A DNA stretch of 8,332 bases from an uncultured Lysobacterales bacterium (lineage in GTDB: Bacteria; Pseudomonadota; Gammaproteobacteria; Xanthomonadales; SZUA-36), in the NCBI GenBank assembly GCA_937995275.1, contig CALKKN010000193.1:1-8332 (forward strand), read 5' to 3'. Every line of letters starts with the position of its first letter. Position 1 is the first letter of the stretch. The position numbers and the translations under genes are program-made. Below the pieces are notes generated by a model. The model saw only the letters and a list, made by a program, of their open reading frames with translations. It made no database searches and was not told the origin of the DNA. Shown here piece after piece: positions 1-6,043 of the stretch.

Positions 1-461
1 GAAAGCGCCGTGCTGGTCATCCACAGGATCGCGAGCGGCCGGTGATTGACCTCCCGCTTCAAGAGCGAGCTTGGCGTCCCGCACAGCTGCATGCCCGCCT
101 GGGTCCCCGTCATTACGATCAATGCCGTTAGCATCTGGCCGTCGTAAAAAGTGAAGGCGAAGGCGAGAAGTGCGATTGCCCAGATCACGGCAAAGAGCAG
201 CGTCAGTGCGAAGTGCGTCGCGGCCGCACGTTCTGCATCTCTGGTTTCTTCAGCCCGGTGAATCAGTGCGTCTGACAGCCCGTATGCGGCGAGTACGGCG
301 GTCAGCCCGGTGACTGCGCCGGCGAACGCGTAGATGCCGAAGACCTCGACTGGCAGCATCCGTGCCAATGCGATCGAACGGATGATCGCCAGCGCGGTCG
401 CGACGGCGTTCCCCCCGGTCGCCCAAAGGCCGGACTGTATGAACCGGCGAGCCAGCGTCAC
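1..461 (-). CDS. Wzx/PST-type polysaccharide flippase, N-terminal part (runs off left edge)
   Basis: This is the first 153 codons of an inner-membrane exporter of the oligosaccharide flippase (MOP/PST, Polysacc_synt) type, which moves lipid-linked glycan units from the cytoplasmic to the periplasmic face. Hydrophobic stretches fall at about residues 11-33, 42-62, 83-105 and 110-128. Landmarks are ARMLPVEVFGIYAF (33-46) after helix 1 and SSLLKREVNHRPLA (131-144) after helix 4, both in the places where this family has an 'LAR-LLxPxxFG' turn and an 'LxREx-FR' segment. The GTG start overlaps the TGA of the upstream glycosyltransferase (GTGA) and has GGAG six bases before it (468-471), so it is probably translationally coupled to that gene. 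The C-terminal two thirds lie outside the window. Family membership is inferred from topology and these motifs, without a profile search. Confidence 0.82.
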   Translation of the reverse strand, partial: MTLARRFIQSGLWATGGNAVATALAIIRSIALARMLPVEVFGIYAFAGAVTGLTAVLAAYGLSDALIHRAEETRDAERAAATHFALTLLFAVIWAIALLAFAFTFYDGQMLTALIVMTGTQAGMQLCGTPSSLLKREVNHRPLAILWMTSTAL

Positions 462-1582
462 GGCTCACTCCGAACGTCACGGCGGGCGGCGGGTTCACCG
501 CTGGCGATCTCGTCATAGAGCGCCATCGTCCGTGTGATCATGGCCGCCCGCGTGAAGTGCCGCTCGACGCGCAACCTGCCCGCGTCGCCCATTGAACGGG
601 ACCGGCTTTCGTCCTCCATCAGCGATTGAATGGCCGTCTTCAGCGCAGGGCCATTCGCGGGGGGCACCACGAGACCGGTCTCGCCATCGCGTACGACCCA
701 GGACGTGCCCGTGCCCAGCTCCGTCGCAATGCAGGGCAGGGAACTGGCCATCGCTTCCAGAAGGACCGTCCCGAAGGCTTCGGCCCGGCTGGTCGAGGGT
801 AAGACGAGCATGCAGGCACGCCGGTAGTGCGCCAGCAGCTGTCGATCGTCGACCTCCCCATGGAAGTGCACACGACCCGCCAGCCCCAGTTCGGCCGCCA
901 GGCTTTCCCAGGGTGTGCGCATCGGCCCATCGCCGACGACATCGAGGGTTGCACCCGGCACTTCGGTGAGGACGCGCAGCAGTACGTCGAGACCCTTGTA
1001 GTGGCGCAGCTTGCCGACGAACAGGAGCTGGGACCGATCTTTCTGCTCCTCGCGGGCCGCGCGGAATCGTTGTTCGTCGACACCCAGCGGAATGGCCCGG
1101 CAGCGATCCGCGATGGTCCGCAGCCAGGGCGACGACCCGACATAGTTTGGACTCGTTGCGATTACCGCGTCGCTCGCGGCGAGAACGCGCCGCAGGACCG
1201 GGCCATAGACCGGCATGATCCTTCGCTGCCGGATCACGTCGGCGTGATGGGTGATCACCAGGCGGGCCGATTGCCGGAACAGGAGCGCGCTCGCTTCGCC
1301 GAGGGGATAGGGCGAGTGCACATGGACGATATCGGGCTGCAGGCGTGCGAGCAGCGCTGGCTGGTGGATGCTGATCGGCATGGACCAGATCGTGGCCATG
1401 CGGCGGGCGCGGACGATCTCTACCCCGTTGAGGCGTTCGCTGGCCGCCTCGCCGCCCGGATTGCACACAAGGACTGTGACCCGGTGACCCAGGGCAGCCT
1501 GCGCTTCGGCGAGAACCCGCACATGGTTTTCGATCCCGCCGAGCACGGGGTGGTAGTCCTTATAGAGGTGGAGGATGTGCAA
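458..1582 (-). CDS. GT4-family (GT-B fold) glycosyltransferase
   Basis: This 374-aa protein probably transfers a sugar from a nucleotide-sugar donor to a growing lipid-linked glycan at the cytoplasmic face of the membrane. The N-terminal Rossmann domain opens with HILHLYKDYHPVLGGIENHV, including the GGxE/H acceptor-side glycine loop (15-20), then PDIVHVHSPYP (83-93) and THHAD (111-115). The C-terminal donor domain (about 165-350) shows LLFVGKLRHYKG (186-197), VVGDGP (215-220) and the GT4 EX7E signature E268-AFGTVLL-E276. Length is normal for the family. The start must be TTG at 1580-1582: an in-frame TAG sits four codons upstream (1592-1594), and the first ATG lies well inside the conserved domain. 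I see no convincing Shine-Dalgarno sequence. It precedes the flippase with a 4-nt overlap, and a divergent glycosyltransferase plus sulfotransferase lie on the other strand. Donor and acceptor sugars cannot be read from the sequence. Confidence 0.93.
   Translation of the reverse strand: MHILHLYKDYHPVLGGIENHVRVLAEAQAALGHRVTVLVCNPGGEAASERLNGVEIVRARRMATIWSMPISIHQPALLARLQPDIVHVHSPYPLGEASALLFRQSARLVITHHADVIRQRRIMPVYGPVLRRVLAASDAVIATSPNYVGSSPWLRTIADRCRAIPLGVDEQRFRAAREEQKDRSQLLFVGKLRHYKGLDVLLRVLTEVPGATLDVVGDGPMRTPWESLAAELGLAGRVHFHGEVDDRQLLAHYRRACMLVLPSTSRAEAFGTVLLEAMASSLPCIATELGTGTSWVVRDGETGLVVPPANGPALKTAIQSLMEDESRSRSMGDAGRLRVERHFTRAAMITRTMALYDEIASGEPAARRDVRSEP
468..471 (-). promoter_or_regulatory. 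Ribosome binding site for the flippase GTG start
   Basis: GGAG on the minus strand lies six bases before the GTG at 459-461, inside the last codons of the upstream glycosyltransferase. It supports the GTG as a true start and fits translational coupling through the GTGA overlap. Confidence 0.6.
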
Positions 1583-1594
1583 GCGGACGGCCTA

Positions 1595-1910
1595 GCTCAA
1601 AGATCCGGACGTGGCGAAGCCGCGGGACGCTGTGCTGATCCCCGGTTGCCGTCTGGTTCTCTCGTGTCCCTGCTTCAGGATGGCTGCTCTCCATGAATGC
1701 CACGATCCATGATTGTCGGGATTCGGCTGCGCGGATGCCTGTCCGGACGCGGTTCATGTTACCTCGCTGGCGGCGCGGGTCCCGAGTAAGGGTTCCCGTT
1801 TCGTCCGGATCGGCGGGTGCACAGGGATGGGCTCGCGCGGGGGGCTGAAACGGTAGCCGCGCTTGCGGTTACCATGGCGCCATGTCCTTCGAAGGCGAGT
1901 CGTCAAGCTG
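1595..1910. other. Divergent intergenic region between two glycosyltransferases
   Basis: About 316 bp separate the start regions of the two divergent glycosyltransferase genes. I found no supported gene here. A 65-codon minus-strand frame (1560-1757) has unconvincing composition and runs into the glycosyltransferase start. I could not find a good -35/-10 pair on either strand by eye, although a divergent promoter region is expected. The only visible structure is a pair of adjacent palindromes near the rightward gene and a short 7-bp direct repeat, TCCATGA, at 1690-1696 and 1706-1712. Confidence 0.6.
1873..1895. repeat. Two adjacent palindromes upstream of the rightward glycosyltransferase
   Basis: CATGGCGCCATG (1873-1884) is a perfect 12-bp palindrome and CCTTCGAAGG (1886-1895) a perfect 10-bp palindrome, one base apart. 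They end 15 bases before the chosen ATG at 1911, so they would lie in the untranslated leader or core promoter. Either could be a protein-binding dyad or form structure near the ribosome site. Each alone could arise by chance in GC-rich DNA; the pairing and position are what make them notable. Confidence 0.35.
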
Positions 1911-3053
1911 ATGGATAGGAAACGCCTGTTGCAGGTCGTTGCTTCATCACGTGGCGGGGGCGCGGTTCATGCGTTGGCGATTTCTGCCGAACTCGCCGGC
2001 GCCGGGCATGAAGTCACGGTGGCGATGCCGGCCGATGGCGGGCACCTGACGGCAGCCGATTTCGAGGCGGTCGGGGCCAGCTTCGCCTCGCTGCCGGGCA
2101 CCCGCTCCTCGCTGGCCGGCCGCGTGCGCGACCTGGGCCAGGCCATCGGCGAGATCAGGCCCTGCCTTGTGCACGCCCACGGCTCCCGAGCTGCGCTCTG
2201 GACCCGCTGCGCCCTGCGGTTCCGTCGCCTGCCCGAGACGCGCTTTGTCTACTCGGTTCACGGATTCGCGACGCCCTACTACCCGCAACCGCGCCGACTG
2301 CTGCAGGGCCTGGTCATGCGCTGGGTGTCCGCTGACGCGGCTGCAGTGATTGCCTGCTGCGAGTCGGAACGCGCGGAAGTCGTGGCGGCCGGCATTGCAC
2401 CTGCCCAACGGACAATCACGATTTCGTCCGGTTTCGAACTGCGGCCATTCCTTGAACTTGACGCTTCGGCGCGGCGCCATGCCCGCCGGGAACATGGCGT
2501 CGACGACAGCGCCTGGTTGTCGATCATGGTTTGCCGGCTCGACCGGCCGCGCGACTTCAAAACCCTCCTGGAGGGTTTCAGGCGGGTGGTAGAAGCGCTG
2601 CCGAGTGCGTGCCTGTTCATCGTCGGCGATGGACCTGAACGTGCGGCACTGGAGGAGCAGGTCCGGCAGCTCGGCCTTTCCGGACACGTACGCATCTGGG
2701 GGTTCCGCCGCGACGTGGCGAGCTTCTGCGCGGCGGCGGATGCGCTTGTTCTCACCAGTTGGGGCTGGGAGGGCCTGCCCGTTTCGGTCGTCGAGGCCCA
2801 GGCGGCCGGCCTGCCGGTCGTCGTGACGGACGCGGGCGGCGCCGGCGAGGCGATCGACCCGGAGGTCAGCGGCATCCTCGTGCCACGGTGTGATGCCGGA
2901 GCGCTGGCGTCCGCACTGCTGCGACTGGCGCGCGACCCCGATCTGGCCGCGCAGATGGGCGCCAACGGCCGACGCCACGCACGGGAAAGCTTTGGCAGCG
3001 CGCAAACAGCCGGCCGCATGGAAGGGCTCTATGCCTCCCTTTTCGATGCCTGA
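1911..3053 (+). CDS. GT4-family glycosyltransferase
   Basis: This 380-aa GT-B enzyme is predicted to add a sugar to a surface glycan in the cytoplasm. The N-terminal domain begins RLLQVVASSRGGGAVHAL (5-22) with the glycine-rich acceptor-side loop, then CLVHAHGSRAA (85-95) and YSVHGF (114-119). The donor domain has VCRLDRPRDFKTLLEGF (207-223), IVGDGPER (237-244) and the EX7E motif E287-GLPVSVV-E295, followed by GLPVVVTDAGG (300-310). The frame is open back to a TTG at 1863, but those extra 16 codons are Arg-rich and unlike the family, so ATG 1911 is preferred; the Shine-Dalgarno sequence is weak (AAGG about 15 bases upstream). A 9-codon reading frame (1882-1911) ends in a TGATG overlap with this start. 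The gene overlaps the sulfotransferase downstream, so the two are very likely one operon. Sugar specificity is unknown. Confidence 0.93.
   Translation: MDRKRLLQVVASSRGGGAVHALAISAELAGAGHEVTVAMPADGGHLTAADFEAVGASFASLPGTRSSLAGRVRDLGQAIGEIRPCLVHAHGSRAALWTRCALRFRRLPETRFVYSVHGFATPYYPQPRRLLQGLVMRWVSADAAAVIACCESERAEVVAAGIAPAQRTITISSGFELRPFLELDASARRHARREHGVDDSAWLSIMVCRLDRPRDFKTLLEGFRRVVEALPSACLFIVGDGPERAALEEQVRQLGLSGHVRIWGFRRDVASFCAAADALVLTSWGWEGLPVSVVEAQAAGLPVVVTDAGGAGEAIDPEVSGILVPRCDAGALASALLRLARDPDLAAQMGANGRRHARESFGSAQTAGRMEGLYASLFDA
3020..3026 (+). promoter_or_regulatory. Ribosome binding site deciding the sulfotransferase start
   Basis: GGAAGGG lies four bases before ATG 3031 (AGG to ATG spacing five). 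The alternative in-frame ATG at 3046 has no purine-rich site at a usable distance. This favours the longer product by five residues. Confidence 0.45.
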
Positions 3054-3996
3054 TAACGCGCCGGACCCGCGGGTCGAAAAGCCGCGCGTGCTATTCGTTG
3101 GCGGCGCCATGAAAAGCGGTTCGACCCTGTTGGGCGCCTTGTTGGGTCAGTTCCCGGGATTCTTCAACGTCGGCGAACTCGGCCGCTTCTGGGTGGAGGC
3201 CGCCAGCGGCGAGGGTCGCTGTGGCTGCGGGCAGTCGCTGGACGCATGTGCGTTCTGGGCCGGCGTGGCAGCCGATTGCCGGACGCAGGGGGTGGACATT
3301 GCGCGGATGTCCGAGCGTGTCTACGAACTGGATGAAACCCGACGGTTGGGGCGGGTTCTTACCAGGAGATTCCGGGCCGACGTGCGCTCCGGATGGGACG
3401 AACTGGCCGCGGCCACCCGGGTCCTTTACGCGTCGGCCTGGCAGCGCAGCGCCGCGCGCTATCTGGTTGATGTCTCGAAGCTGCCGACCCATCTGCTGCT
3501 GCTGAAGGAGCCGCCGCCGCTGGAGATTCTTCTGCTCCATCTGGTGCGCGACGGGCGAGCGGTAGCCTATTCCTGGGAACGCACGCGACAGAAGCGTACC
3601 GGCGGGCGGGGGGCAGGGTCGGTGCGGGGACACCGGTGGGCCGGTAGCGATGTGTTTGTCTGGGCGCTTCAGAATTTCATGATCGAGCGCCTGGGGCGAG
3701 GCCTCTCCGGCAGGGCGCTGCTGCGATACGAGGATCTTGCTGCAGCACCCCGGGCGAGCCTGGTAAAGGCTCTGGAGACGCTCGGCATCGACCCGGGCGA
3801 GGGCGGCGTCGATGCGGGTTCTCTCCGGCTGGAACCGACCCACTCGATCGCGGGCAGCCCACAGGTGCGCTTTGCACAATCGGGTACGGCTGTGGTCCCG
3901 GACGATGCCTGGCGCCGTGAACTCGGGACCGCCCGGCGCCGTGCCTGGACCCTGCTGGCCTGGCCGGCGTTGAAGCGCTATGGCTACAGGATCTGA
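3031..3996 (+). CDS. PAPS-dependent sulfotransferase
   Basis: This 321-aa cytoplasmic enzyme is predicted to transfer sulfate from PAPS to a hydroxyl or amino group, most likely on a sugar given its place after a glycosyltransferase. The 5'-phosphosulfate loop is LFVGGAMKSGSTLLG (21-35). Other motifs are VGELGRFW (47-54), DVSKLP (147-152), and the 3'-phosphate site HLVRDGRAVAYSW (170-182) with the key Arg173 and Ser181. RYEDL (232-236), HSIAGSPQVRF (271-281) and the YGY end complete the usual bacterial Sulfotransfer pattern. A Cys-rich segment RCGCG...C (63-73) is typical of one bacterial subfamily. ATG 3031 is chosen for its ribosome site; ATG 3046 would give 316 aa. The gene overlaps the 3' end of the glycosyltransferase by 23 nt (8 nt for the shorter start). 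No signal peptide is seen. Family call is strong; the acceptor is inferred from context. Confidence 0.92.
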   Translation: MPPFSMPDNAPDPRVEKPRVLFVGGAMKSGSTLLGALLGQFPGFFNVGELGRFWVEAASGEGRCGCGQSLDACAFWAGVAADCRTQGVDIARMSERVYELDETRRLGRVLTRRFRADVRSGWDELAAATRVLYASAWQRSAARYLVDVSKLPTHLLLLKEPPPLEILLLHLVRDGRAVAYSWERTRQKRTGGRGAGSVRGHRWAGSDVFVWALQNFMIERLGRGLSGRALLRYEDLAAAPRASLVKALETLGIDPGEGGVDAGSLRLEPTHSIAGSPQVRFAQSGTAVVPDDAWRRELGTARRRAWTLLAWPALKRYGYRI

Positions 3997-4013
3997 TCGC
4001 GGGGAAGCACCCG

Positions 4014-4041
4014 CTGGCTTCCTGTATCGCGACGAAGCCAG
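4014..4041. terminator. Candidate bidirectional terminator hairpin between convergent genes
   Basis: CTGGCTTC (4014-4021) and GAAGCCAG (4034-4041) form a perfect 8-bp stem with a 12-nt loop in the 66-bp gap between the convergent sulfotransferase and channel genes. A competing 6-bp stem pairs GGAAGC (4003-4008) with GCTTCC (4017-4022). Neither is followed by a T-tract, so a classical intrinsic terminator is not shown; position is the main support. Confidence 0.4.
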
Positions 4042-4062
4042 ACCGATCGGAAGGTGTGCTGT

Positions 4063-5676
4063 TCAGCCGGCGCGGGAACCGCTGCGGGGGGGCATGGCGA
4101 GTTCGATACCTTCGGCATCGAACGCGTGCTTGATCTTCTGGCGCAGCGCCCTCGCTATGCGATCGTGCTGACCCGGTTCCACGCGGGTGCGCGTGCGAAT
4201 CGTTGCCCCGAGGCCGCTGAATTCTTCGATGCCCTCGATGCGCGTTGCCTCCATGACATCCGGATGGGACTCCGCGAATTCCTTGCCGATAGTTTCCAGC
4301 ACGGCGTAGGCGGAGTCGATGTCGGACTCCCGGGCGACGCCGACCGAGACGATCGCGTGGGTGTACTGCCGGGAGTAGTTGATCACATTTCCGAGGCTGC
4401 CGTTTCGCAGGATGTGCAGTTCCCCGTCCGGGCTGCGCACACGCGTGGTACGAAGTGCGATGGCTTCGACGGTGCCGCGCGCGTCTCCGGTCCTGATGAA
4501 GTCGCCGACCTGGAAGGTGTCTTCGAAAATGATGAAGAAGCCGGAAACGATGTCGTTCACGAGCGGCTGGGCACCGAGGCCGACGACCACGCCGAGGATA
4601 CCGGCGCCGGCGAGCAGCGGGATGGGGTCGAAGCCGAGCCCGCGCATGATCAGCACGACAGCGAAGAAATAGATGATGCCCGAGAGGATGCTCTTGACGA
4701 TCGGGAAAATGGTCTCGTTACGCTGGCGCTCCTGCTCGGGCAGTTCGTCGTTGAGGTAGGTGCGATCGATCAGCAGGTTCACCAGCTCGATCGCGACCCG
4801 CGACAGGAAGAAGATGCCGATGCCCTGTATGACGCCCGGTCCGTACTTCGCCAGATGGGAGATGAACTCCAGCTGGGTCAGCACCAGCGTCGCGACGGAT
4901 GCGTAGACGATGTACTCCAGCGTCCGTCGCAGCAGAGGAATCAGATGCCTGAGATGCTGGTAGTAACTGACCAGGCCGGTTGACTCGGCATACTGCTGGC
5001 TGAGGCCGTCGAGGCTGTCGACGATGGCGGCGACGGCATTCACGATCAGCAGGCCGACCGAGATAATCAGGTAGACCCGAAGTCCGACCATCAGCAGGTC
5101 GGGGATGGGCGGCGGAATCTTCAAAAGCCGGATCGCGGCGTATGCGACCAGCACCCAGACGAGCGCGTGCTGGATTCGATTGAGCCGGTCAAAAAAGCGT
5201 TTGACGCTCCGGTCGTTGCTACGGAGGCGCCGGTATTCCATCGCTCTGTCGCGGAGCTGGGACAGCAACCGCTCGAGCAGGCGAATCACTTTCTTGGCTA
5301 CATAGCCGATGATGAGGAGCGCGGTGAGCCGTATGCTGAGATTCAGCCAGAAGCCCGGGGGTATGCGGGCGATCAGGTCGAGCGTGAACTGGCGCAGATC
5401 GTTGCCGAGATAGAGCTGGTAGCCGTTGACGCCCAGCACGCCCAGAAACAGCAGCACAAAGATCAAACGCAGAAAGATGCGGGCAATGCGCAGCCCGTGT
5501 TCGATTCTTCCCGAGATCTTCTCGAGGGTCGGCGCAGTTGTCAGCCGGGACCGGGTGAATCGAAGCAGACCGCTAAGGGCCAGGAACACGGCCAGCAGGA
5601 TAGCCAGCTCGATGGCGATGACGAACAGCCCGGCGGTCAGGCCGCCATTGGACTGAATGTTTTCCAGCCACTCCAA
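4063..5676 (-). CDS. MscS-family mechanosensitive ion channel
   Basis: This 537-aa inner-membrane channel is predicted to open on membrane tension and release solutes during hypo-osmotic shock. Hydrophobic segments lie at about 13-40, 64-84, 107-133, 167-186, 195-220, 255-268, 280-303 and 328-345. These precede the pore helix LLAGAGILGVVVGLGAQPLV (354-373), which has the glycine/alanine packing pattern of MscS TM3. NDIVSGFFIIFEDTFQVGDFI (374-394) and the beta domain (RGTVEAIALRTTRVRS, 400-415; LRNGSLGNVINYSR, 423-436) follow, then an alpha/beta C-terminal domain. E. coli MscS is 286 aa with three helices, so this is a larger homolog with extra N-terminal helices. The start chosen is TTG 5674-5676, nine bases after AGAGGAG; in-frame GTGs at 5707-5709 and 5719-5721 are alternatives. 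The frame stays open to 6138, but that extension is Arg/Pro-rich and not protein-like. It is functionally unrelated to its neighbours as far as I can see. Confidence 0.92.
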   Translation of the reverse strand: MEWLENIQSNGGLTAGLFVIAIELAILLAVFLALSGLLRFTRSRLTTAPTLEKISGRIEHGLRIARIFLRLIFVLLFLGVLGVNGYQLYLGNDLRQFTLDLIARIPPGFWLNLSIRLTALLIIGYVAKKVIRLLERLLSQLRDRAMEYRRLRSNDRSVKRFFDRLNRIQHALVWVLVAYAAIRLLKIPPPIPDLLMVGLRVYLIISVGLLIVNAVAAIVDSLDGLSQQYAESTGLVSYYQHLRHLIPLLRRTLEYIVYASVATLVLTQLEFISHLAKYGPGVIQGIGIFFLSRVAIELVNLLIDRTYLNDELPEQERQRNETIFPIVKSILSGIIYFFAVVLIMRGLGFDPIPLLAGAGILGVVVGLGAQPLVNDIVSGFFIIFEDTFQVGDFIRTGDARGTVEAIALRTTRVRSPDGELHILRNGSLGNVINYSRQYTHAIVSVGVARESDIDSAYAVLETIGKEFAESHPDVMEATRIEGIEEFSGLGATIRTRTRVEPGQHDRIARALRQKIKHAFDAEGIELAMPPRSGSRAG

Positions 5677-5685
5677 ACCTGACCA

Positions 5686-5692
5686 CTCCTCT
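5686..5692 (-). promoter_or_regulatory. Strong ribosome binding site for the channel TTG start
   Basis: AGAGGAG on the minus strand, nine bases before the in-frame TTG at 5674-5676. It selects this TTG over the upstream GTG codons, which have no comparable site, and gives a product starting MEWLENIQ just before the first membrane helix. Confidence 0.55.
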
Positions 5693-5767
5693 GGTTGACC
5701 GCTCGCCACTGTCTCCGCCACCCAGCCCGCGTGCGAATGACCGCTGCAGGTTGGCCGAATCAGCAGA

Positions 5768-5796
5768 TGTATAGGCGGATTCGCGGCGCGGTGCAA
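5768..5796 (-). promoter_or_regulatory. Candidate sigma70-type promoter for the mechanosensitive channel
   Basis: On the minus strand TTGCAC (5796-5791) and TATACA (5773-5768) are separated by exactly 17 bp. The -10 element matches four of six consensus bases and the -35 its first three. Transcription would begin near 5760, giving a leader of about 85 nt before the TTG start. The assignment is by eye only. Confidence 0.4.
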
Positions 5797-6032
5797 GCCG
5801 GCATGATGCGCGACCCGCAACTGCCGTGCTAATGGACGGCGCGTCGGACCGCGACGCGATTGACCGCGGTCCGTAACGATTCTGCGCTCCGGTCCCCGCA
5901 TTCCCGGGCGAAAATTGCGACCTCGGCCACGACTGTCTTCCCGGTGTCTGCTAGGCTCGCGTCCAGCCGGCTGGGTGCCCGTTGGCCGGCCCTTGAACTG
6001 TGAAATAAATAGGGCTTGATGGCGATGCGGGC
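5797..6032. other. Intergenic region between channel and beta-propeller genes
   Basis: This stretch has no supported gene. It holds the 9-bp inverted repeat at 5845-5873, a 12-bp palindrome CCAGCCGGCTGG (5963-5974) and an 8-bp palindrome GGCCGGCC (5984-5991). A short AT-rich patch at 6001-6011 lies upstream of the propeller gene. TTGAAC at 5993-5998 resembles a -35 box but has no acceptable -10 at 16-18 bp. Confidence 0.5.
5845..5873. repeat. 9-bp perfect inverted repeat in divergent promoter region
   Basis: CGGACCGCG (5845-5853) and CGCGGTCCG (5865-5873) are perfect inverted arms with an 11-nt spacer, so the arm centres are 20 bp apart, about two helical turns. It sits about 50 bp upstream of the candidate -35 of the channel promoter and about 170 bp before the propeller start. 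It could be a dimeric regulator site or an RNA hairpin; no T-tract follows on either strand. Confidence 0.4.
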
Positions 6033-6038
6033 GAGGGG
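6033..6038 (+). promoter_or_regulatory. Ribosome binding site for the beta-propeller gene
   Basis: GAGGGG is five bases before GTG 6044 and only two before GTG 6041, so the second of the two tandem GTG codons is the better start. Confidence 0.45.
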
Positions 6039-6043
6039 ATGTG

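Noticed and set aside
827..1696. 289-aa plus-strand frame opposite the leftward glycosyltransferase
   Set aside because: It lacks family features, while the minus strand has all GT4 motifs.
1690..1712. 7-bp direct repeat TCCATGA as regulator half-sites
   Set aside because: Too short, and its 16-bp period gives no strong helical-phase argument; likely chance.
1560..1757. 65-aa minus-strand frame starting in the divergent intergenic region
   Set aside because: It runs into the start of the glycosyltransferase in another frame, has no recognisable features and no clear ribosome site.
1947..3110. 387-aa minus-strand frame opposite the rightward glycosyltransferase
   Set aside because: Antisense shadow; composition is Arg/Gly/Gln-rich and the plus strand is clearly the coding one.
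5963..5974. 12-bp palindrome CCAGCCGGCTGG as an operator
   Set aside because: A palindrome of this size and GC content is expected by chance in a window this long, and nothing else ties it to a promoter.
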